10,963 bases of DNA from an uncultured Polaribacter sp. (GCA_937936695.1 CALHCK010000032.1:1-10963); one strand, 5' to 3'. Counted from the stretch's first letter, positions 1 through 6,557 are shown. Notes: generated by a model not told the origin, from the sequence alone. Numbers and translations: made by a program.

Positions 1-17
1 TTTGTAAAGAATAGTTT

Positions 18-1172
18 TTATTCTTCGTATCTCATATTAATTCTAAAACTTGCAGGGTATCTACATTTAAATGTTTTTTCATTAATAGTACTCTTGCAAC
101 CTTTTCTAAAAATAGGCTTAATTTCTCTCTCTAATAACTCTTCTAAGTAAACAATGTTTTTCTTATCATATTTTTTACCAGAGTTAGGGTGGTTTTTAAT
201 GTTCATGATATCCTTGTCATTAGAAGTAAAATCAATAAACTTAATTTTACCATTATGGTCTATTGTAAAAGAATAATCTAACTTTATTTTTTTATCAGCA
301 TCCATTGTTTCTAAAGCAATTCCTCTTAAGTGCTTAGTGTCTTTCCAAGAAGCAAGTGCTTTAGTATTAATTTGCTTGTAAAGAACTAAGTGATTTTTGT
401 CCTCTACATCTTCTAAATTACCTAAGTAGTACTCTTTGTTTTGAGTTACAAACTTAGCTATTTTATCTACAAAGTTACTAGAGTAATTTTCTAAGAAATA
501 TTGTCTATTTTGAAATTCAACTGCATAAGGTCTATCAAAAACATAAGCTACTTTTACATCAGCTAAGTTTTCTTTTAATCTTTTTGCTTCAGCAATTGGG
601 TACTTGTGGAAATTAATAGAGTATGCTTTTCCATCTAAAGTAACGTTAAAAACTTGGTTATCTGCATCAAATTTAAAAACGTCAAAAGTAGCGCCTCCTT
701 TAGATTCAAATTCATGTTCTAAAGATGCTAATTTGTTGTCATATTCGTCAATTTTAGCTTTTAAGTTTTTGTTGTACTGAGGATTGTTGTTAACAGAACT
801 GTTTAACTTTAACTTTTTATCAATACTATTTACATAAATCTTGTGAGCAGAACGCATTCCAGCTAATCTGTCATTCCAATTTTGAGTTCTTTCTGCAAAT
901 TGGCTAGTTGTTTCAAATTCACCTTTTACAGGTTTTGGGTTGTTGTCAAAAAATTTAGCTTCTTTGTCAGCTAATTTATCTAAAGCAGAATTTTTTTGCT
1001 CTTGTAACTTGTCATATTTTGTCAATATAGTTTTAAGAGAATCTCTTGTTAATTCTAGCTCAGTTCTAACATACGCTAATCTTTCTTCCCTGCTGTTTAG
1101 ATTAAGTTGGTTTTGGGAGAAACCAATTTGAATTGCTACAAATAAGCAAATAAATGTGATTACTTTTTTCAT
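18..1172 (-). CDS. Secreted coiled-coil protein with a possible TonB-C-like C-terminus
   Basis: I do not recognise this 384-residue protein as a named family. Residues 1-20 form a signal peptide (MKK, hydrophobic stretch, ending GFSQ), so it is exported to the periplasm or cell surface. Residues about 28-75 and 105-155 are rich in Lys, Glu, Leu and Asp with heptad-like spacing and are probably coiled coil; between them is the segment FETTSQFAERTQNW (86-99). Residues 160-290 are mixed alpha/beta with no catalytic motif that I can see. The last 90 residues (YSFTIDHNGKI at 300-310, then IKPIFRKG at 351-358 and RYPASFRI at 371-378) follow the order of motifs in TonB C-terminal domains. That is a resemblance by eye only. 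The mature part has two cysteines, C359 and C370, which could form a disulfide. The start is the only Met in front of the signal peptide. The downstream 150-residue secreted gene lies on the same strand but 239 bases upstream, so co-transcription is not evident. Confidence 0.85.
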   Translation of the reverse strand: MKKVITFICLFVAIQIGFSQNQLNLNSREERLAYVRTELELTRDSLKTILTKYDKLQEQKNSALDKLADKEAKFFDNNPKPVKGEFETTSQFAERTQNWNDRLAGMRSAHKIYVNSIDKKLKLNSSVNNNPQYNKNLKAKIDEYDNKLASLEHEFESKGGATFDVFKFDADNQVFNVTLDGKAYSINFHKYPIAEAKRLKENLADVKVAYVFDRPYAVEFQNRQYFLENYSSNFVDKIAKFVTQNKEYYLGNLEDVEDKNHLVLYKQINTKALASWKDTKHLRGIALETMDADKKIKLDYSFTIDHNGKIKFIDFTSNDKDIMNIKNHPNSGKKYDKKNIVYLEELLEREIKPIFRKGCKSTINEKTFKCRYPASFRINMRYEE

Positions 1173-1262
1173 GTGATCTTTGTTATTAATTAGAATTGTG
1201 TTGTTGATGTGTTGATGTTAAAAATTACAGTATTATATAAATACAATATCTCAATTTTAGTA

Positions 1263-1270
1263 TAAAGGTA
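1263..1270 (-). promoter_or_regulatory. Possible -7 box of the 384-residue gene
   Basis: Read on the minus strand this is TACCTTTA, one base (final G to A) from the Bacteroidota consensus TAnnTTTG. It lies about 90 bases upstream of the start codon at 1172. No clear TTG-type -33 element is seen at the expected distance, so this is a weak call. Confidence 0.25.
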
Positions 1271-1411
1271 ACATTTTTTTAAAATATTAGAGCTCTTTAA
1301 TTAAATAATTTACCTCAATTTAATGTTTTTTTTTAAAACTTCAAAGAATTAGTGCTTAAAATGCGTTATTGTTATTTTAATGAGGTTGTTAAATGTTTTG
1401 TATGTCATGTT

Positions 1412-1864
1412 TTAATATATTTTTTTAAATTTTCCTTTGGCTGTTTTTCCGTTTAATTTAGAGTTGTAATAATAATTGATACCATCAATTTTTGTTATTT
1501 CTGCACTAAGAGTAGTACCTATTTTAAAAGGTGCCTCCCTTCTTTCCATGCCAATAATTGTTAGTTTGTATTCATATTCAGAGATCCAATCAATTTTTGC
1601 TTTAACAAATTCATTATTAGAATGATATTCATAATAAAGATTGTCTTTAATATCTACAACAATATCATTTTCTAAAAATTTATAAGTGTACCTTCCGTTT
1701 TCTAAAGCAGCATTTTTTATAACAACACTATTAGACATTGCATAGATTAATGAATACGGTTTAAGTATTTTACTATCGGCTATATCTTGAGAGTGTATAT
1801 TGTTTATGTTTATCAGTGATAAAGAAAGAAACAATAAAAGTGCAATATGTATTTTGTTTTTCAT
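1412..1864 (-). CDS. Small secreted protein of unknown function
   Basis: A 150-residue protein that I do not recognise. Residues 1-26 form a clear signal peptide: a basic start (MKNKIH), a Leu/Ile/Ser-rich core, and a likely cleavage after HSQ. The mature part of about 125 residues has no cysteine. It alternates polar and aromatic/aliphatic residues in a way that suggests a small beta-rich fold, with Tyr-rich segments near residues 77-80 and 130-132. The C-terminal part (PFKIGTTLSAEITKIDG at about 111-127, then GKTAKGKFKKI) reads like several short beta strands and ends basic. There are no catalytic motifs. It has 397 bases of non-coding sequence between its start and the divergently transcribed mrp gene, and a 239-base gap to the next minus-strand gene, so it is probably transcribed alone. 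The coding call rests on the signal peptide and the full-length open frame; the function is unknown. Confidence 0.8.
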   Translation of the reverse strand: MKNKIHIALLLFLSLSLININNIHSQDIADSKILKPYSLIYAMSNSVVIKNAALENGRYTYKFLENDIVVDIKDNLYYEYHSNNEFVKAKIDWISEYEYKLTIIGMERREAPFKIGTTLSAEITKIDGINYYYNSKLNGKTAKGKFKKIY

Positions 1865-1982
1865 AATGTTAGAGATTTTTATTAGACTTAAATGTTAAAA
1901 GCTAATTTATTTACCTCCAATCATTTTAATAACTTAATTTTTAGTGATTAACGGTGTTTTATTAGCAGTCGTAAAATTTGTT

Positions 1983-2012
1983 AAATAAATACAAACTAAT
2001 TGGTATTTATTT
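1983..2012. repeat. Perfect 10-bp inverted repeat, 10-base spacer
   Basis: The arms are AAATAAATAC (1983-1992) and GTATTTATTT (2003-2012), exact reverse complements separated by 10 bases. The repeat lies between two divergent genes, about 120 bases from the minus-strand start and 250 bases from the mrp start. The arms are almost pure A/T, so a weak hairpin or an operator are both possible, and chance cannot be excluded in sequence this AT-rich. Confidence 0.35.
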
Positions 2013-2217
2013 GTTCTTTGTTTTTGAATTATAATGAATTTAGACAAATTATAATATTATTTAATTACTGTTAAAATATCTATTTGATAAAATAACATCT
2101 GTTTTATTATTATAAATGTAATGATTTTTATTTTATTTACAAAATACATATTGTTTTTTACATATAAAAAAATAACACTTCTTTTAGCTTTATTTTCTAA
2201 ATATTAATTTTTACAAG

Positions 2218-2225
2218 TATCTTTG
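2218..2225 (+). promoter_or_regulatory. -7 box of the mrp-nifU operon
   Basis: TATCTTTG is an exact match to the Bacteroidota -7 consensus TAnnTTTG. Transcription would start near 2231, giving a leader of about 34 bases before the mrp ATG. I do not see a TTG-type -33 element at the expected distance. Confidence 0.5.
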
Positions 2226-2264
2226 AGGTCTATTAATAACAGATTTAAATAAAGGAACTACGAA

Positions 2265-3398
2265 ATGAGTTTTAACAAAGAAGATATATACAAGGCATTA
2301 GAAACTATAACAGAACCTGGAGAAGGTAAGAGTTTAGTTGAAAATAAGAATATTAAAAATGTTGTAACTTTTGGTAGCGAAATAATTATTGATGTTGCAA
2401 TAAGTAATCCTACTTTACAAGCAAAAAAGAAAGTAGAATCAGAAATAACAAAGGCAATTACTTCTAATATTAAAGATAAAGTAACAGTTAAAGTTAATGT
2501 AAAGGTAGAAAAGCCTGTAGAAACAGCTAAACCAAATCAAATTAGAGGTAGTGAAATACCTAATATAAAAAATATTATAGCTATTGCGTCTGGTAAAGGT
2601 GGTGTTGGTAAATCTACCATTACTGCTAATACAGCTATTTCTTTATCTAAAATGGGATTTAAAGTGGGTGTTTTAGATGCTGATGTTTATGGACCATCGC
2701 AACATATTATGTTTGATGTTGAAAAAGAAAAACCTCTTTCTGTAAATGTAGAAGGTAGATCTAAGATGAAACCAATTGAAAACTATGGTGTAAAATTATT
2801 GTCTCTTGGTTTTTTTACTGATCCTAATCAGGCTGTAATTTGGAGAGGGCCAATGGCGTCTAAAGCTTTAAAACAATTAATATTTGATGCAGATTGGGGC
2901 GAGTTAGATTTTTTACTAATAGATCTTCCTCCTGGTACAGGAGACGTTCATTTATCTATTGTACAAGCTTTACCTATTAACGGAGCTGTTGTTGTTAGTA
3001 CTCCACAAAACATTGCTTTAGCAGATGCTAAAAAAGGAGTTGCTATGTTTCAGCAAGAAAGTATTAATGTGCCAGTGTTGGGTATTATAGAAAATATGGC
3101 TTACTTTACACCAGAAGAATTACCAAATAATAAGTATTATATTTTTGGTAAAGATGGCGCTAGAAATTTAGCAGAAGATATTAATACTAAATTTTTAGGT
3201 GAAGTGCCTTTAGTACAAGGTATTAGAGAAGCAGGTGATGTTGGGCGTCCTGTAGCATTACAAGAAGGTACCGTTTTAGAGCAATCATTTAATGAAATTA
3301 CAAAAGAAATGGTAGCTCAATTACTAAAAAGAAATGAAAATTTACCTCCAACAGAGGTGGTTAGAATAACAACTATGAGTGGTTGTAGTACAAAATAA
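2265..3398 (+). CDS. mrp: Mrp/NBP35-family Fe-S cluster carrier ATPase (ApbC type)
   Basis: A 377-residue cytosolic P-loop ATPase of the Mrp/NBP35/ApbC family, which binds and transfers Fe-S clusters to apoproteins. Residues about 1-80 are the MIP18/DUF59-type domain often fused to bacterial Mrp. The ATPase domain follows from about residue 102: the deviant Walker A GKGGVGKST (110-118) with its signature lysine K111 and P-loop K116, the LDADVYGPSQ motif (137-146), and the Walker B region DFLLIDLPPGTGD (215-227). In E. coli-type Mrp a CxxC motif follows the ENM-Y-F segment; here that stretch reads ENMAYFTPEELPNNKYYIFG with no cysteine, and the only cysteine in the protein is C374, three residues from the end. 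I believe this is usual in Bacteroidota. Length is normal. The gene has its own -7 box and is followed after 6 bases by a NifU-domain gene, which fits an Fe-S operon. There is no Shine-Dalgarno sequence; the ATG is preceded by an A-rich stretch, as is common in this phylum. Confidence 0.95.
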   Translation: MSFNKEDIYKALETITEPGEGKSLVENKNIKNVVTFGSEIIIDVAISNPTLQAKKKVESEITKAITSNIKDKVTVKVNVKVEKPVETAKPNQIRGSEIPNIKNIIAIASGKGGVGKSTITANTAISLSKMGFKVGVLDADVYGPSQHIMFDVEKEKPLSVNVEGRSKMKPIENYGVKLLSLGFFTDPNQAVIWRGPMASKALKQLIFDADWGELDFLLIDLPPGTGDVHLSIVQALPINGAVVVSTPQNIALADAKKGVAMFQQESINVPVLGIIENMAYFTPEELPNNKYYIFGKDGARNLAEDINTKFLGEVPLVQGIREAGDVGRPVALQEGTVLEQSFNEITKEMVAQLLKRNENLPPTEVVRITTMSGCSTK

Positions 3399-3404
3399 TT
3401 TATT

Positions 3405-3641
3405 ATGACAGCAGAAGAAACTTTAAATAACGTTGAAAAAGCTTTAGAAGAAATTCGTCCTTTTTTAATGAGTGATGGTGGTAATATTAAATTGTTATCT
3501 ATAGAAGATAGTATTGTAAAAGTTCAGTTAGAAGGAGCTTGTATAGGATGTTCTGTAAATCAGATGACATTAAAAAATGGAGTAGAAGCCACCATAAAAA
3601 AATATGCGCCGCATATAGAAGAAGTTATTAATGTAGCTTAA
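3405..3641 (+). CDS. NifU C-terminal-domain (Nfu-type) Fe-S scaffold protein
   Basis: A 78-residue protein that consists of just the NifU C-terminal domain. Nfu-type proteins of this kind hold an Fe-S cluster between subunits and pass it to target proteins in the cytosol. The diagnostic features are the N-terminal segment IRPFLMSDGGNIKLL (17-31) and the cluster-binding motif GACIGC (44-49), with cysteines C46 and C49, followed by QMTLKNGVEATI. The family's usual text is GACxGCPSSTMTLKxGIE, so the match is strong. It starts 6 bases after the stop of the Mrp-type ATPase and must be co-transcribed with it; the pairing of a P-loop Fe-S carrier and a small scaffold supports a joint role in cluster delivery. 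A very strong hairpin terminator begins 3 bases after the stop codon. Confidence 0.95.
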   Translation: MTAEETLNNVEKALEEIRPFLMSDGGNIKLLSIEDSIVKVQLEGACIGCSVNQMTLKNGVEATIKKYAPHIEEVINVA

Positions 3642-3643
3642 AT

Positions 3644-3692
3644 TAAATCTTTTTCTCTATATCAGTTATATTGATATAGAGAAAAAGATTTA
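3644..3692 (+). terminator. 21-bp perfect hairpin terminator after the Fe-S operon
   Basis: The arms 3644-3664 and 3672-3692 are exact reverse complements over 21 bp, with a 7-base loop (GTTATAT). The right arm is followed by a TAATTTTT tract at 3693-3700, giving an intrinsic terminator for the mrp-nifU operon. The stem is unusually long and free of mismatches. Confidence 0.85.
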
Positions 3693-3734
3693 TAATTTTT
3701 GTTGATTTAGTTTTTATTTATTCTAAATAAGATG

Positions 3735-3742
3735 TATTTTTG
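3735..3742 (+). promoter_or_regulatory. -7 box directly in front of the 93-residue gene
   Basis: TATTTTTG matches TAnnTTTG exactly. The ATG at 3748 lies only 5 bases after the box, so the predicted transcription start (about 5-7 bases downstream) falls on or next to the start codon. This implies a leaderless or nearly leaderless mRNA. No TTG-type -33 element is seen at normal spacing. Confidence 0.45.
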
Positions 3743-3747
3743 TGTTC

Positions 3748-4029
3748 ATGGATGTATTCTGCGACATAGAATTTAATATTCAACTAAAAAAAGAAACTTT
3801 TTGTAACTATTCACTAAAAATAGATGATAAAGAGATTTCGCTTTCTTTTCCTCAATTATTACAACTTCGTAATAAAATTAACGAGTATACTTTATCAGAA
3901 AATTTAGAACACATTATAGCAAACGAAAATTTTGTATTGCTTTTTGTAGCTGATAAAAAACATTTGTTGTTTTTAGAAATACCTAAACTATTAGATTTAA
4001 AAGATGAGATAGCTGTATGCTTCTTATAA
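3748..4029 (+). CDS. Uncharacterised 93-residue protein upstream of ferritin
   Basis: I do not recognise this protein with confidence. It has no signal peptide or obvious membrane helix and should be cytosolic. The order is: an N-terminal beta-like part with cysteines at C5 and C18 (MDVFCDIEF and KETFCNYSLKI), a Leu-rich helix (FPQLLQLRNKINEYTL, about 33-48), a hydrophobic strand (FVLLFVADKKHLLFLEI) and a final helix ending AVCFL. This strand-helix-strand-helix pattern with a repeated LLxLxxxI theme resembles short Bacteroidota domains of unknown function. I chose the ATG at 3748; an in-frame GTG at 3742 would add two residues but is itself the last base region of the -7 box. It follows the Fe-S operon terminator and precedes ferritin by 113 bases on the same strand, so a link to iron handling is possible but unproven. 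No terminator is seen between it and ferritin. Confidence 0.75.
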   Translation: MDVFCDIEFNIQLKKETFCNYSLKIDDKEISLSFPQLLQLRNKINEYTLSENLEHIIANENFVLLFVADKKHLLFLEIPKLLDLKDEIAVCFL

Positions 4030-4116
4030 GAAAAGCTGATAGAAGTATAAGAAATCAAATTTATTTAGATTGCCTTTAAATTTTTTGCAAAGTTTTTAAT
4101 ACCCCTTTTTTTACTG

Positions 4117-4124
4117 TATCTTTA
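4117..4124 (+). promoter_or_regulatory. Possible -7 box of ferritin
   Basis: TATCTTTA differs from TAnnTTTG only in the last base. Transcription would begin near 4130, leaving a leader of about 13 bases. No clear -33 element and no obvious Fur-type palindrome is visible. Confidence 0.35.
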
Positions 4125-4142
4125 TAATAAATAAGAGATATT

Positions 4143-4649
4143 ATGAAAACAGCAATAAGAAGACAAATGACAATTCATCCTGAGGTGATGGATGTTTTAA
4201 ACGAACAAATAGCACTAGAAATGCATGCTTCTGCCTCTTATTTGGCAATGGCATCTTGGTGCGACCAAAGAGAACTTTTAAATAGTAAAGCATTTTTTTA
4301 CAAGCAGTCTGAAGAAGAGAGAGGACATGCTATGAAAATATTTGATTTTATAAACGAAGCAGGAGGAGCAGCAATATCTCCAGAAGTGCATAATATTACA
4401 AATGAGTTTGAAGGATTAAGAGAAATTTATGAAAAATCTTTAGATCAAGAAATTCACGTAACACAATCTATTTACAAGTGTTTTAAAAAAGCAAGAAGTG
4501 TAGATGACTTTGCTTCTGAAGTATTTTTACAATGGTTTGTATCAGAACAAGTAGAAGAAGAAGATTCTGTAAGAAGTATTTTAGATGTTTTTGATTTAAT
4601 GGGAGACATGCCGTTAAAAATGATTGACGAAAGATTACCTACAGAATAA
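4143..4649 (+). CDS. ftnA: Ferritin (non-heme, FtnA type)
   Basis: A 168-residue four-helix-bundle ferritin that oxidises Fe(II) and stores iron as a mineral core inside a 24-subunit shell in the cytosol. By comparison with E. coli FtnA the ferroxidase ligands are all present: E26 in ALEMH, E59 and H62 in EEERGH, E103 in DQEI, and E135, Q136, E138 and E139 in SEQVEEE. The segment FLQWFVSEQ (128-136) is a hallmark of bacterial ferritin, and there is no heme-binding Met in the bacterioferritin position that I can identify, so I call ferritin and not bacterioferritin. Length is normal. The ATG at 4143 adds a short basic N-terminus (MKTAIRRQ); M9 is an alternative start that would keep the fold intact. 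A possible -7 box lies just upstream and a good terminator lies 30 bases downstream. Confidence 0.95.
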   Translation: MKTAIRRQMTIHPEVMDVLNEQIALEMHASASYLAMASWCDQRELLNSKAFFYKQSEEERGHAMKIFDFINEAGGAAISPEVHNITNEFEGLREIYEKSLDQEIHVTQSIYKCFKKARSVDDFASEVFLQWFVSEQVEEEDSVRSILDVFDLMGDMPLKMIDERLPTE

Positions 4650-4678
4650 GAATTATTCTATTTTTTTAGAAATAAAAT

Positions 4679-4712
4679 AAAGTCAAGCTATAATTTATAG
4701 TTTGACTTTTTT
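4679..4712 (+). terminator. Intrinsic terminator after ferritin
   Basis: Stem 4679-4691 pairs with 4697-4709 over 13 bp, including one G-U pair (4687 with 4701), around a 5-base AATTT loop. The T run continues to 4712. It sits 30 bases after the ferritin stop. Confidence 0.8.
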
Positions 4713-4773
4713 ATTTTAGTAAAATCAATAACTAATTTTTTTAAATCATTAAGAAATAAACATTAAGAAAGAA

Positions 4774-4781
4774 TATCTTTG
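4774..4781 (+). promoter_or_regulatory. -7 box of tryptophan 2,3-dioxygenase
   Basis: TATCTTTG matches TAnnTTTG exactly and is identical to the box of the mrp operon. Transcription would start near 4787, leaving about 20 bases of leader. It lies after the ferritin terminator, so this gene starts a new transcript. Confidence 0.5.
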
Positions 4782-4807
4782 TTACGCACAAGTATTTTTA
4801 GGTAAAA

Positions 4808-5725
4808 ATGAAGAAAGACGAAATTTTAAAGGCTATAGAAGAAAAGTACGATAAGTTAGGAGTTCCTGTAGATTCTATGTTAGAGGGTTTGTTATGGAGT
4901 AAGCCCATTACTTATTGGGATTATATACAAACAGATGCTCTTTTAGGTTTGCAAACACCAAGAACAAATCAGCCAGATGAAATGGTTTTTATTATGTATC
5001 ATCAGGTAAATGAATTGTTGTTTAAAATGATCTTGTGGGAAATTGATCAAGTTGCAAAATCAATAGAAATTACAGCAGATAAATTTTCGATGCATTTAAA
5101 TAGAATTAGTAGGTATTTTGAAATGCTGTGTAGTTCTTTTTCTGTAATGGCAGACGGTATGGAGCCAGAGCAATACATGAAATTTAGAAATACACTAACA
5201 CCTGCCAGTGGTTTTCAGAGTGCACAATACAGAAAAATAGAGTTTGCCTCTACAGAATTGATTAATTTAATTGATGTGAATTATAGAGAAACTATAAACA
5301 AACATTCTTCTTTTAAAAATGCTTATAACCATTTGTATTGGCAAGCTGCAGGTAAAAACTATACAACTGGTCAAAAATCAACGTTACTACATCTTTTCGA
5401 AAAAAAATATAAAGGAGAGTTTATAGAATTTATGGAAGATTATAACGATTGTAATTTATCGTTAAAGTTTAAACAATTACCTAAAGAAGTGCAAAGTAAT
5501 CAAGACCTAATTAAAGCAATGCGTAATTACGATTATACAGTAAATGTTAAATGGGTTATGGCACATTATAATGCAGCTAGTAAATATTTAGGTGGTAGTG
5601 GTAAAGATTTAGAAGCTACGGGTGGTAGTAGTTGGAGGAAATACATGCATCCTAAATTTCAACGAAGAATTTTTTACCCTAACTTATGGACCGAAGACGA
5701 ATTAAAGAATTGGGGAACTTTTTAA
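4808..5725 (+). CDS. kynA: Tryptophan 2,3-dioxygenase
   Basis: A 305-residue cytosolic heme enzyme that opens the indole ring of L-tryptophan with O2 to give N-formylkynurenine, the first step of the kynurenine pathway. The protein is nearly all helical, as expected. Diagnostic segments are TYWDYIQTDALLGLQ (35-49), DEMVFIMYHQVNELLFKM (57-74) containing H65, which corresponds to the active-site His of the Xanthomonas enzyme, and FRNTLTPASGFQSAQYR (126-142) containing R127, which corresponds to the carboxylate-binding Arg. Near the C-terminus MAHYNAASKYLGG contains H253, the likely proximal heme ligand, followed by TGGSSWRKYM (271-280), matching the conserved GTGGSS loop. Length is slightly above the bacterial norm of about 280. 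No other kynurenine-pathway gene (formamidase, kynureninase, monooxygenase) lies in the window. It has its own -7 box upstream; the next gene begins 63 bases downstream with a separate box, so read-through is possible but not required. Confidence 0.96.
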   Translation: MKKDEILKAIEEKYDKLGVPVDSMLEGLLWSKPITYWDYIQTDALLGLQTPRTNQPDEMVFIMYHQVNELLFKMILWEIDQVAKSIEITADKFSMHLNRISRYFEMLCSSFSVMADGMEPEQYMKFRNTLTPASGFQSAQYRKIEFASTELINLIDVNYRETINKHSSFKNAYNHLYWQAAGKNYTTGQKSTLLHLFEKKYKGEFIEFMEDYNDCNLSLKFKQLPKEVQSNQDLIKAMRNYDYTVNVKWVMAHYNAASKYLGGSGKDLEATGGSSWRKYMHPKFQRRIFYPNLWTEDELKNWGTF

Positions 5726-5773
5726 AGTAAATTAATTTTTTATTTTGGAACGGTAATTGTCATTCCTTATTTA

Positions 5774-5781
5774 TAAGTTTG
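5774..5781 (+). promoter_or_regulatory. -7 box immediately before the DUF3108-type gene
   Basis: TAAGTTTG matches TAnnTTTG exactly. The ATG at 5789 lies 7 bases after the box, so the predicted transcription start is within a base or two of the start codon, implying a leaderless or nearly leaderless transcript. A TTTG at 5744-5747 is too far upstream (26-base spacer) for a standard -33 element. Confidence 0.45.
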
Positions 5782-5788
5782 AATTATC

Positions 5789-6556
5789 ATGAAAAAGTAT
5801 ACTACAATTTTAATAGCATTCTTTATATTTTCTGCTAGTTTTAGTCAAACTAAAAACTCACCTTATAAACACGGTGAGTGGTTAAAATATAAAATGAGTT
5901 ACAGTGGTTTTTTAAGAGCAGGTTCTGCTGTTTTAGAGGTTAAAGAAAAAGAGTTAAACGGAAAAAAGGTTTTTTACACCAAAGGTACTGGTTGGACTAC
6001 GGGTATGATAAAATGGTTTTTTGCAGTAGAAGATAAATACGAATCGTATTTTGATAAAGAAGAGGTAAAACCATACTTGTTTAAAAGAAATATAAAAGAA
6101 GGTGGTTATAAAAGGCATAGGGTAACTTCTTTTAATTACGATACAAACAAGGCATACGTTCAAGATTTTACTAGTAAAAAAGATAGTACAATTGCATTTT
6201 CTAATGTACAAGATATGTTATCGTCTTTTTATTATTTAAGAAGTAAAGATGTTAAGAATATGCAAATTGGTGAAGAAATTGCTATTGATATGTTTCTAGA
6301 CTTTAAAGTGTATCCTTTTAAATTACGTTTTTTAGGAAAAGAAATTTTAAAAACTAAATTCGGAAAAGTAAAAACACTAATATTTAGACCTTTAGTGCAA
6401 TCTGGTAGAATTTTTAAAGCACAAGAAAGTGTAACTATTTGGATTTCTGATGATGATAATAAAATACCTGTTAAATTACAAGCAGATTTAGCTGTAGGTT
6501 CTCTTAGAGCAGATTTAGAAAAATATAAAGGTTTAGCACATTCTTTTAATAAATAA
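5789..6556 (+). CDS. Secreted DUF3108-type protein
   Basis: A 255-residue exported protein. Residues 1-20 are a signal peptide (MKKYTTILIA core, cleavage near SFSQ). The mature part fits the DUF3108 pattern by eye: an opening GEWLKYKMSYSGFLRAGSA (29-47), then VFYTKGTGWTTGMIKWFFAVEDKYESYFD in which a sugar- or lipid-like ligand pocket is often suggested, YLFKRNIKEGGYKR, a middle segment DMLSSFYYLRS, and a C-terminal VTIWISDDDNKIPVKLQADLAVGSLRADL. The family is made mostly of antiparallel beta strands forming a large barrel-like sheet; its biochemical function is not established to my knowledge. No catalytic residues can be named. It lies between tryptophan dioxygenase and a convergent LytM-like gene whose stop is one base past its own stop, so no room exists for a terminator. 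A cell-envelope role is plausible from the signal peptide and neighbouring peptidoglycan genes, but this is inference. Confidence 0.88.
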   Translation: MKKYTTILIAFFIFSASFSQTKNSPYKHGEWLKYKMSYSGFLRAGSAVLEVKEKELNGKKVFYTKGTGWTTGMIKWFFAVEDKYESYFDKEEVKPYLFKRNIKEGGYKRHRVTSFNYDTNKAYVQDFTSKKDSTIAFSNVQDMLSSFYYLRSKDVKNMQIGEEIAIDMFLDFKVYPFKLRFLGKEILKTKFGKVKTLIFRPLVQSGRIFKAQESVTIWISDDDNKIPVKLQADLAVGSLRADLEKYKGLAHSFNK

Positions 6557-6557
6557 T

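Larger units (their letters stand above)
1865..2264. other. 400-base AT-rich divergent intergenic region
   Basis: This spacer separates the minus-strand 150-residue gene from the plus-strand mrp gene. It is strongly AT-rich, with many short A and T runs. I see no open frame with protein-like composition and no tRNA-like or other structured RNA. It contains a 10-bp perfect inverted repeat at 1983-2012 and, at its right end, the -7 box of mrp at 2218-2225. For the minus-strand gene the nearest candidate -7 box is TAGCTTTT (minus strand, 1897-1904), which is a poor match. The region is longer than needed for two simple promoters, but nothing else in it stands out. Confidence 0.6.

Noticed and set aside
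7..25. 7-bp hairpin (AAGAATA/TATTCTT) at the end of the 384-residue gene
   Set aside because: It is short, almost all A-T, overlaps the stop codon and is not followed by a T tract on the minus strand; too weak to call a terminator.
940..1131. Plus-strand open frame of 63 codons
   Set aside because: It lies entirely inside the 384-residue minus-strand gene and has no protein-like features of its own; it is a shadow of that gene.
1203..1218. Two tandem copies of GTTGATGT upstream of the 384-residue gene
   Set aside because: Only two units of 8 bases; no further copies in the window, so no repeat array or clear regulatory meaning.
1356..1380. Inverted repeat TTAAAAT/ATTTTAA downstream of the 150-residue gene
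   Set aside because: A 7-bp A/T-only stem with an 11-base loop is expected by chance in such AT-rich sequence.
3852..4058. Minus-strand open frame of 68 codons
   Set aside because: It is opposite the 93-residue gene, which has a promoter box and a better amino-acid composition.
5747..5766. Imperfect palindrome GGAACGGTAATTGTCATTCC between kynA and the DUF3108-type gene
   Set aside because: Only 7 of 10 half-site positions match, there is no T tract, and no other copy is seen; could be an operator but is not supportable.
5954..6211. Minus-strand open frame of 85 codons
   Set aside because: It is opposite the DUF3108-type gene and its Phe- and Cys-rich composition is typical of antisense translation of Lys-rich coding sequence.
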